Assembly: GCF_001650915.1 (NCBI RefSeq)
Contig: NZ_LXYO01000019.1
Location: 1 to 43,370 of the forward strand
Direction: 5' to 3'
DNA: 43,370 bases
Source: Marinobacter sp. EhC06
Lineage (GTDB): Bacteria; Pseudomonadota; Gammaproteobacteria; Pseudomonadales; Oleiphilaceae
The notes under the pieces were generated by a model. It did no database searches and was not told the DNA's origin. It saw nothing but the letters and a program-made list of their open reading frames with translations. Made by a program: the position numbers and the translations under genes. Shown here piece by piece: positions 35,976 to 43,370 of this stretch (position 1 is its first letter; each line of letters opens with the position of its first letter).

Positions 35976-36482
35976 AATCTGCCGGCCCTGCCAGTTGAAA
36001 TCCACCGGCCAGAGCCTCTGGCCGGTGCTGTATTCCCGCCACAACTGGCCGTAGGATTTACCGCACACCGGATGCGTTTCCTCCGGCGCGATATAAGCCA
36101 GCGGGCGCAGCACGAAGGCGTTTTTCAGAATCTCCCCCCGGGGCAGCTCGACGCCCTCTATCCGGCCGACCGCATCGCCGTAGGTGAGAATATCCAGATC
36201 AAGGGTTCGCGCGCTGAATTTCGGCACATCCCGACGGCGGCCGTTCTCGGCTTCCAGTTGCTTGAAACGCTGTGACAACTCAGCAACCGGCAGGGTCGTA
36301 TCCACACCCACCACCAGGTTCAGAAACGGAGACCCGTCAAATCCGACTGCCTCGCTGTCATAGACTGGGGAGATGATCAGTTCACCAAACCATGCAGACA
36401 GGGCATCAAGCGCGGCAGTGACATAACGCTCCCTGTCCACGTTGCTGCCAATGCTGATGTAAACCCGGACCTCCGCTGCCAT
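35958..36482 (-). CDS. folK: HPPK-family pterin pyrophosphokinase (copy 2)
   Basis: This is a second FolK-like protein. VYISIGSNVDRERYV and the aspartate motif [15 protein letters not shown] are intact, so it should be active; ELPRGEILKNAFVLRPLAYIAP is the third block. Length is 174 residues. The ATG overlaps the folB stop as TAATG, so the folB-folK pair is coupled. It differs widely from copy 1, so the two are old paralogues rather than a recent duplication. Confidence 0.93.
   Translation of the reverse strand: MAAEVRVYISIGSNVDRERYVTAALDALSAWFGELIISPVYDSEAVGFDGSPFLNLVVGVDTTLPVAELSQRFKQLEAENGRRRDVPKFSARTLDLDILTYGDAVGRIEGVELPRGEILKNAFVLRPLAYIAPEETHPVCGKSYGQLWREYSTGQRLWPVDFNWQGRQISIAAG
36003..36027. 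terminator. Near-perfect palindrome inside the end of folK copy 2
   Basis: Arms 36003-36014 and 36016-36027 are exact 12-base inverted repeats around one base; as a hairpin this leaves an 11-bp stem. It lies 28 bases after the pgi stop. It is probably the 3' hairpin of the pgi message embedded in coding sequence of the opposing gene. No T run is present. Confidence 0.5.
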
Positions 36483-36856
36483 TACCGCACTCCTGTCTCA
36501 GTTTTCTCTCCCCGCTCGATCCGCACGCCCACCGCCTGTGCGGCGGGAACGGCACCCGGCTTGCGTATCGCCAGCCGCAACCACTTGATGCCGAGTTCAT
36601 CCTGCAGAGTTTTCGCCAGGACCTCCGCCCCGTGTTCAAGCAATTTCGGCCTGAGCGCCTGCAGGCAGGACTCGACCCGGGTACTGACGGCAGCGTAATC
36701 CAGGGCATCGGCCACATCGTCTGTCTTGCCCGGCACGCTGTTGTCCCAGGCCATTTCCAGATCAATCACCAGGCTCTGGGTGACTTCCCGTTCCCAGTCG
36801 TAAACTCCGACCACGGTTTCCACAACCAGGCCTTCGATCAATACGGTGTCTGCCAA
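36482..36856 (-). CDS. folB: Dihydroneopterin aldolase
   Basis: FolB cleaves dihydroneopterin to the FolK substrate, so the pair carries out consecutive folate steps. VLIEGLVVETVVGVYDWEREVTQ is the family N-terminus, and HGAEVLAKTLQDEL and IRKPGAVPAAQAVGV follow. I chose the TTG at 36856 because GGGAG lies 5 bases upstream and it gives 124 residues, close to the family length. A GTG at 36901 is the alternative, without a good ribosome-binding site. Confidence 0.92.
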   Translation of the reverse strand: MADTVLIEGLVVETVVGVYDWEREVTQSLVIDLEMAWDNSVPGKTDDVADALDYAAVSTRVESCLQALRPKLLEHGAEVLAKTLQDELGIKWLRLAIRKPGAVPAAQAVGVRIERGEKTETGVR

Positions 36857-36996
36857 GGGTGCTCCCGGATTCTTCAACTCTTTGGTGATTGAATAACGCA
36901 CAACCAGGGGATACTGTGAACAGGCTGGCCTGTGCTTTCAGGGCGGGCATTTTCGCACACATTCACCAGATACGTCTTTGCTTCCGGGCCCATAGC

Positions 36997-37587
36997 ATGC
37001 TTCCCAGTGATCCGGTGTTAACGGTTTTGCTCTGCGCCGCCGCTTATGTGGCAGGCTCGATGCTGTTTGCCCTGCCGGTCTGCCAGCTCTGGAAGCTACC
37101 CGATCCCCGGGCCCAGGGCTCTGGCAACCCGGGTGCCACGAACGTCTACCGCACCGGCGGTTGGCCGCCGGCCCTGGTGACTCTTTCGCTGGATGCGGCC
37201 AAAGGCTGGTTGCCCGTATGGCTGGCCCATGCCGCCGGCCTTTCGGTGATGGTTCAGGCCGTCGTTGCCCTGTGTGCTGTCACCGGCCACATGATCCCGA
37301 TTTTCTATCGATTCAAGGGTGGGAAAGGTGTGGCAACTGCGCTCGGCGCCGGCCTTGCTCTGGCACCGATCACAACGCTTATGATGGCTGCGATCTGGAT
37401 GCTGGTTATCTGGCGGTGGCGCATTTCAGCCCTGGCCTCCCTGGTGGCGATTGTCAGCGGCCCACTGATCAGCGCCTTCATTGAACCGGAAACCCTGCCC
37501 CTGTTCGGCCTGCTGGCCCTGCTGATCGTCGTTCGCCACCGCAACAACCTGATCCGGCTGGCCCAGGGCCGCGAAGCCGGGCTTTAA
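36997..37587 (+). CDS. plsY: Glycerol-3-phosphate acyltransferase PlsY
   Basis: PlsY transfers acyl groups from acyl-phosphate to glycerol-3-phosphate at the inner membrane, starting phospholipid synthesis. The active-site loops GSGNPGATNVYR and FKGGKGVATALG are clear, with about five membrane helices. It has 196 residues. The ATG at 36997 gives the usual length; the frame is open upstream. It is divergent from folB and convergent with tsaD (3 bases between stops), with a short TCCACC/GGTGGA inverted repeat at 37595-37611. Confidence 0.95.
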   Translation: MLPSDPVLTVLLCAAAYVAGSMLFALPVCQLWKLPDPRAQGSGNPGATNVYRTGGWPPALVTLSLDAAKGWLPVWLAHAAGLSVMVQAVVALCAVTGHMIPIFYRFKGGKGVATALGAGLALAPITTLMMAAIWMLVIWRWRISALASLVAIVSGPLISAFIEPETLPLFGLLALLIVVRHRNNLIRLAQGREAGL

Positions 37588-37590
37588 TCA

Positions 37591-38646
37591 TCAGTCCACC
37601 AATCCGGTGGATCGAGGTTCGTTGATCGGTGGCAGCGTGTTCATGGGCCATCGGGGCACTGCCACAATACGCTCACCATCCCGCTGGCCTGCCTTCATGC
37701 GCTGGGCGCCGGCGTAGGCGATCATCGCACCGTTATCCGTACAGAATTCAGGACGGGCGTAAAACACGTGGGCTTTGAGCTTGCCGGTCATTTTCTCCAG
37801 GCCTGCTCGCAGCCGTTTATTGGCGCTGACCCCCCCGGCAATAACCAGTCGCTTGCAGCCTGTCTGCTCCAGGGCCCGACGGCATTTGATGGTCAGTGTG
37901 TCGACCACAGCGGCTTCAAACGCCAGGGCGATATCCGCCCGGGTCTGATCATCCAGTCCACCCGACTCGCGTGCCGCATTGACGGTATTGAGCGTGAAGG
38001 TTTTCAGACCGCTGAAACTGAAATCCAGCCCGGGCCGGTCGGTCATTGGCCTCGGGAACCGGTAACGGCCTTCGGTACCCTTTTCCGCGAGTGCCGCCAC
38101 GCGGGGGCCACCCGGATAGTCCAGACCGAGCATCTTGGCCGTCTTGTCAAAGGCCTCACCGGCGGCATCGTCTACCGATTCGCCCAGCATTTCGTACTCG
38201 CCAATGCCATCAACCCTGACCAGTTGGGTATGACCACCCGAGACCAGCAGTGCGACGAACGGAAACGCAGGTGGATTATCTTCCAGCATGGGCGCAAGCA
38301 AATGCCCTTCCATGTGGTGCACGCCCAACACAGGAATACCAAGGGCGAAACCCAGGGCATGGGCCACCGAGCCGCCCACCATCAGGGCGCCCACCAACCC
38401 CGGGCCCGCAGTGTAGGCCATGCCCTCTATGTCTGCCCGACATTTGCCCGCGTCTGACAGTACCTGGTCGCACAGGGGCAGCAGCTTGCGGACGTGATCC
38501 CGGGACGCCAGCTCAGGCACAACACCACCGTAATCCGCGTGCATGTCGATCTGACTGAACAGGGCGTGCCCCAGCAGCCCCGTTTCGGTGTCATACAGCG
38601 CTACGCCGGTTTCATCGCAGGAGGTTTCAATACCTAGAATCAACAT
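37591..38646 (-). CDS. tsaD: tRNA N6-threonylcarbamoyladenosine transferase subunit
   Basis: TsaD is the catalytic subunit for t6A at position 37 of ANN-decoding tRNAs. The N-terminus [19 protein letters not shown], the metal-binding HHMEGHL and ASKHA blocks ([22 protein letters not shown]) are present. Length is 351 residues. The ATG at 38646 has no clear Shine-Dalgarno, nor does the in-frame ATG at 38661; I favour 38646 by homology. It is divergent from rpsU, the standard arrangement. Confidence 0.97.
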   Translation of the reverse strand: MLILGIETSCDETGVALYDTETGLLGHALFSQIDMHADYGGVVPELASRDHVRKLLPLCDQVLSDAGKCRADIEGMAYTAGPGLVGALMVGGSVAHALGFALGIPVLGVHHMEGHLLAPMLEDNPPAFPFVALLVSGGHTQLVRVDGIGEYEMLGESVDDAAGEAFDKTAKMLGLDYPGGPRVAALAEKGTEGRYRFPRPMTDRPGLDFSFSGLKTFTLNTVNAARESGGLDDQTRADIALAFEAAVVDTLTIKCRRALEQTGCKRLVIAGGVSANKRLRAGLEKMTGKLKAHVFYARPEFCTDNGAMIAYAGAQRMKAGQRDGERIVAVPRWPMNTLPPINEPRSTGLVD

Positions 38647-38688
38647 AATGTCGGGCCACATTGGTTGGCAGAAATGAAAACGACGCGC

Positions 38689-38697
38689 ATTTTAGCA
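38689..38697 (-). promoter_or_regulatory. Candidate extended -10 promoter of tsaD
   Basis: On the minus strand TGC-TAAAAT is an extended -10 element followed by GCGCG. It lies 43 bases before the chosen ATG. No clear -35 box accompanies it. Confidence 0.45.
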
Positions 38698-38735
38698 GAA
38701 ACCCGAAACCCACTGGCAGATTCATCGAACAAACA

Positions 38736-38765
38736 TTGACCTTGCTATAACGCAGGCGCTATCAT
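38736..38765 (+). promoter_or_regulatory. Sigma-70 promoter of the rpsU-dnaG-rpoD operon
   Basis: -35 TTGACC (38736-38741) and -10 TATCAT (38760-38765) have an 18-bp spacer. The start near 38772 would leave a leader of about 113 bases before rpsU. Confidence 0.55.
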
Positions 38766-38884
38766 TGCCGCCCTAAAATATGCACTGGTCGAGTTTTAGC
38801 CAATCTGACCAGGGATCGAGAACCGGTCTGGCCTTGCCAGACGGACAAAATTGAAACCGAATCTATCAGGTAGGTGATTTTCGA

Positions 38885-39100
38885 ATGCCAGCTGTTAAAG
38901 TGAAAGAGAATGAACCGTTTGACGTAGCACTGCGTCGCTTCAAGCGTTCCTGCGAAAAAGCGGGTGTACTTTCTGAAGTACGTCGTCGTGAGCACTACGA
39001 GAAGCCGACCGCTGTTCGTAAGCGCAAAGCAGCCGCTGCCGTTAAGCGTCATCTCAAGAAGCTTCAGCGGGAACAGCGCAAGTTCGAGCGTCTGTACTAA
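38885..39100 (+). CDS. rpsU: 30S ribosomal protein bS21
   Basis: bS21 is a small basic protein of the 30S platform needed for initiation. The sequence [21 protein letters not shown] and the basic C-terminus ending RKFERLY match the family at 71 residues. AGGTAGGTGA lies 7-8 bases upstream of the ATG. It is the first gene of the macromolecular synthesis operon; a strong terminator lies between it and dnaG. Confidence 0.98.
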   Translation: MPAVKVKENEPFDVALRRFKRSCEKAGVLSEVRRREHYEKPTAVRKRKAAAAVKRHLKKLQREQRKFERLY

Positions 39101-39170
39101 GTTTTATCTGACGCCGCTTGACTGCAAAGCACTGATTGCCTGTACAGCCGCAGGCTGCACAGAGCGACTC

Positions 39171-39207
39171 AAAAATGCCGCCGAGGCCTGGCTTCGGCGG
39201 CATTTTT
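39171..39207 (+). terminator. Terminator between rpsU and dnaG
   Basis: Arms 39171-39184 and 39194-39207 are perfect 14-base inverted repeats with a 9-nt loop. The stem ends in CATTTTT, giving a built-in U tract. It lies 71 bases after rpsU, as in E. coli, where such a terminator lowers dnaG expression relative to rpsU. Confidence 0.9.
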
Positions 39208-39249
39208 GGCTATTGGCCAACTCCGATGACGGCCTGATGTGGAGCCCCC

Positions 39250-40977
39250 ATGAGCGGACTGATCCCTCAACAGTTTGTTGAAAACCTGCTGGATCGTATC
39301 GACCTGGCAGAACTGATCGGTTCACGCATTACGCTCAAGAAAGCCGGAGCCAACTACAAGGCCTGCTGCCCGTTCCACGACGAGAAAACACCCTCGTTCA
39401 ACGTCCGGCCGGACAAGGGCTTTTACCACTGTTTCGGTTGCGGCGCCCATGGCGATGCCATCAGCTTTGTCAGGGAGTTTGAAGGCCTGGGCTTTACCGA
39501 GGCGGTTGAGGAGCTGGCCAAACGGGTGGGGCTGGAAGTGCCTTACGACCGGGCGGCCAAGCAGGAAATCCAGCAGGCGCGAACGTTAACCGACGCCCTG
39601 GACTTTGCCAGCCGTTTCTACCAGTCATCGCTCAGGGGTCAGCAAGGCGCCTATGCGCGGGACTACCTGCAGCAGCGGGGCCTGGACAACAGCATCATCG
39701 AGCAGTACCAGGTGGGCTACGCCCCTTCAACCGGTACCGCGCTGTTTGATGCCGCCAGCAAGGATCTGCAGGGCCCGCTGATTGAAACCGGGACGGTTTC
39801 CGACAAGTACGGCAGGCCCAGGGACCTGTTCCGCAACCGGGTAATGTTCCCGATTCGCAACACCCGGGGCAGAACCGTTGCGTTTGGCGGCCGCACCCTG
39901 GGGGATGACAAGGCGAAATACATCAACTCCCCGGAGTCGGATGTATTCCATAAAAGCCGCGAGATCTACGGTCTGTTTGAAGCCAAGCAGGCCATCCGGC
40001 AGCTCGACAAGCTGCTGGTGGTTGAGGGCTACATGGATGTGATCGCCCTCGCCCAGCACGGCATTCACTATGCGGTTGCAACACTGGGCACGGCGACGAA
40101 CCAGGACAGCCTGACAGCCCTGTTGAAGCAGGTAAGGCACATTGTGTTCTGCTTTGATGGCGACCAGGCCGGCTTCCGGGCCGCCGACAGGGCCATGGAA
40201 AACGCGCTGGAACTGATGGCCGACGGCCTGCATCTTCAGTTTCTGATGCTGCCCCAGGGCGAGGACCCGGACACCCTTGTGCGCAAAGAGGGGCCCGAGA
40301 CGTTCCAGAAGCGCATTGAAGGGGCAACACCTCTGTCACGGTATTTGTTTGACCGGCAGAGCGAAGGCTTGGACCTGCAACTTCCGGAGCACCGGGGCGA
40401 ACTGCGAGCCAGGGTTGAACCTCTGCTCAACAAGATGCCCAGAAGCACCCTCCGGGATGCCATGTGGCACGAGATGCTCCGTCTTTGTGGTGGCCGGAAC
40501 CAGTGGCAGAACCGCCAGCCCGGACAAAAAGGACGGTGGAACGGCGAGCGACGGGACCGGGTTTCCGAAGATCGCATCGATGTGAAGCTTAGCAAGGACA
40601 GCATTCTGTGCCTTGCCCTGCTGGAAGCGCCGGACCTGGCCACCGAGGTGACCGAACTGGCCCGCAGCTCCCGGCAGTTCAATCAGGCCCGGAATTTTGC
40701 CGAGTGGATTCTGGCAAACAATATCCGGGACCGGAAAACACTGGTTCGCACGCTGGCACTGGATACGAACGCTCGTGAGCGGTTTTACCACCTGTTTGAC
40801 GGAATCGAGCATATTCCGGCGCGGGAGAGCACACTGGCCGCCGCCCGGGAGCTTCTGAGCCCAAACGAAGAGGCATCCCGCCAGCAGCGGCTTGCCACTC
40901 TGTTGAGAAACCTGTCGAGCCTCACAAGCGAGGAACGACAGGAGCTGAGAGCCCTGAGCGGTGGCACCGGGGACTAG
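39250..40977 (+). CDS. dnaG: DNA primase
   Basis: DnaG makes RNA primers at the replication fork. The zinc-binding residues are C40, H43, C61 and C64 (CCPFHDEKTPSF, YHCFGCGAHGD), the same as in E. coli. The TOPRIM core has VVEGYMDVIAL and the metal site CFDGDQAG. The C-terminal helicase-interaction domain follows a basic linker (about 415-440). At 575 residues it is slightly shorter than E. coli (581). It is the second gene of the operon. Confidence 0.98.
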   Translation: MSGLIPQQFVENLLDRIDLAELIGSRITLKKAGANYKACCPFHDEKTPSFNVRPDKGFYHCFGCGAHGDAISFVREFEGLGFTEAVEELAKRVGLEVPYDRAAKQEIQQARTLTDALDFASRFYQSSLRGQQGAYARDYLQQRGLDNSIIEQYQVGYAPSTGTALFDAASKDLQGPLIETGTVSDKYGRPRDLFRNRVMFPIRNTRGRTVAFGGRTLGDDKAKYINSPESDVFHKSREIYGLFEAKQAIRQLDKLLVVEGYMDVIALAQHGIHYAVATLGTATNQDSLTALLKQVRHIVFCFDGDQAGFRAADRAMENALELMADGLHLQFLMLPQGEDPDTLVRKEGPETFQKRIEGATPLSRYLFDRQSEGLDLQLPEHRGELRARVEPLLNKMPRSTLRDAMWHEMLRLCGGRNQWQNRQPGQKGRWNGERRDRVSEDRIDVKLSKDSILCLALLEAPDLATEVTELARSSRQFNQARNFAEWILANNIRDRKTLVRTLALDTNARERFYHLFDGIEHIPARESTLAAARELLSPNEEASRQQRLATLLRNLSSLTSEERQELRALSGGTGD

Positions 40978-41044
40978 CAGCACTTGAAACTTGATGCACT
41001 GATCACCATCTAACCATTCGGTGGCAGAGCAACTGAGCGACAGC

Positions 41045-41050
41045 TATAAT
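41045..41050 (+). promoter_or_regulatory. Possible -10 box of an rpoD promoter
   Basis: A consensus TATAAT lies 46 bases before the rpoD ATG in the 119-base dnaG-rpoD gap. The expected -35 position (about 41021-41027) reads GTGGCAG, a poor match, so it may need an activator. Confidence 0.4.
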
Positions 41051-41096
41051 GGCTGTTTAACTTTTTTCCTTCTAAAAGCGAGTTCACAGGGTGTCT

Positions 41097-42941
<1,845 letters not shown>

Positions 42942-42955
42942 GCACCACAACAGTA

Positions 42956-42998
42956 GCGGGCGCCACACCTCACCGGTATAATGGCGCCCGCTTTGTTT
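42956..42998 (+). terminator. Terminator after rpoD
   Basis: GCGGGCGCC (42956-42964) and GGCGCCCGC (42983-42991) make a perfect 9-bp stem followed by TTTGTTT. The 18-nt loop contains TATAAT (see the next entry). Confidence 0.85.
42977..42982 (+). promoter_or_regulatory. Possible -10 box of the tRNA, inside the rpoD terminator loop
   Basis: TATAAT followed by GGCGCC lies 55 bases before the tRNA. The discriminator is GC-rich, as for stable RNA promoters, but no good -35 box is visible because the upstream arm of the terminator occupies that place. Confidence 0.35.
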
Positions 42999-43037
42999 CC
43001 CCCCAGGAAACACCTTTCAAAACAGCATTCGCTGAAC

Positions 43038-43114
<77 letters not shown>

Positions 43115-43370
43115 TATTTCAATGACTTACCAGCCAACGCCTTAGATTTCATCCGAATGGTGTCAACCAACTGTCAACAACCATTAGTTGACAGGAACAC
43201 CTTACAAGGTGCAGGTTTTGCTCCCAGATACATAAGTATCCGTCGATGCCAAGTAATACTTGGGCGACAAGTCCTAAGGCCGCTTTTTGCGGCCTTAGTT
43301 GTTTCTAGACCAAGAAAATTATGCACTCGGAGTCTGTCAACGTAGATGTCGCGTTTAAGTCATCAGCTCT
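43115..43370. mobile_element. Probable attachment end of an element integrated at the tRNA 3' end
   Basis: No gene is supported in these 256 bases. The heptamer TGTCAAC occurs at 43161-43167, 43172-43178 and 43335-43341, and inverted as GTTGACA at 43187-43193. Clusters of such short repeats beside a tRNA 3' end look like arm-type binding sites of a tyrosine integrase. The integrase gene and the far attachment site are outside the window, so this is inference. Confidence 0.5.
43274..43305. terminator. Terminator-like palindrome downstream of the tRNA
   Basis: CTAAGGCCGC (43274-43283) and GCGGCCTTAG (43289-43298) form a perfect 10-bp stem with a TTTTT loop, followed by TTGTTTC. It probably ends the tRNA transcript or insulates the following element. 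Confidence 0.7.

Noticed and set aside
43157..43345. Open frame of 62 codons after the tRNA
   Set aside because: It spans a strong palindromic terminator and the repeated heptamers, and lacks a ribosome-binding site.

Overview
The window reads as a chromosomal segment of a marine gammaproteobacterium close to Pseudomonas, most likely Marinobacter. This is inferred from protein similarity and from gene order. Several blocks keep the order I recall from Pseudomonas aeruginosa: tyrS/M23 peptidase/anmK/erpA/argC; mrcB with its TPR lipoprotein and kinase neighbours; dksA-gluQ-cbrX-cbrA-cbrB-crcZ-pcnB-folK-panB-panC-pgi; and tsaD/rpsU-dnaG-rpoD-tRNA. Nearly all of the window is core genome. The likely accessory parts are the lipase/ECF sigma region (about 12.3-17.8 kb) and the last 250 bases, after the tRNA.

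Layout. Positions 1-423 hold the leader of a leftward rRNA operon and its three tandem promoters. tyrS follows leftward. A LytM-type peptidase and anmK run right. erpA, a bactofilin, a membrane coiled-coil protein and argC run left. A rightward operon then encodes a ClC channel, hemJ, thiD, thiE and hemL, combining haem and thiamine synthesis; thiD appears to start at ATT. Next come a secreted lipase without an adjacent foldase gene and a leftward four-gene ECF sigma/anti-sigma/secreted protein/TPR-beta-barrel operon. A DUF4382 lipoprotein is divergent from that operon. mrcB with a TPR lipoprotein runs left. A rightward trio (APH/P-loop kinase, pentapeptide protein, Rieske protein) meets sfsA head-on.

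The regulatory centrepiece is 24.0-32.1 kb: dksA and gluQ, then the CbrX/CbrA/CbrB carbon-nitrogen control system. Between cbrB and pcnB is a 670-base stretch without a gene. It carries a cluster of GTTAC/GTAAC elements, a consensus sigma-54 promoter, five A-rich Hfq/Crc-binding-type CA motifs and a terminator: a CrcZ-type decoy small RNA. CbrA would sense and phosphorylate CbrB, CbrB would activate sigma-54 transcription of the RNA, and the RNA would titrate Hfq/Crc to relieve catabolite repression.

The right third holds pcnB, folK, panB, panC and pgi; a convergent folB-folK pair; plsY; tsaD; and the macromolecular synthesis operon rpsU-dnaG-rpoD with its internal terminator. A tRNA with a CAU anticodon (probably tRNA-Ile2) follows. 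The sequence after it contains repeated TGTCAAC/GTTGACA motifs and looks like the attachment end of an integrated element. Several growth-related promoters in the window share a -10 box followed directly by a GC-rich discriminator, which suggests stringent (ppGpp/DksA) control.
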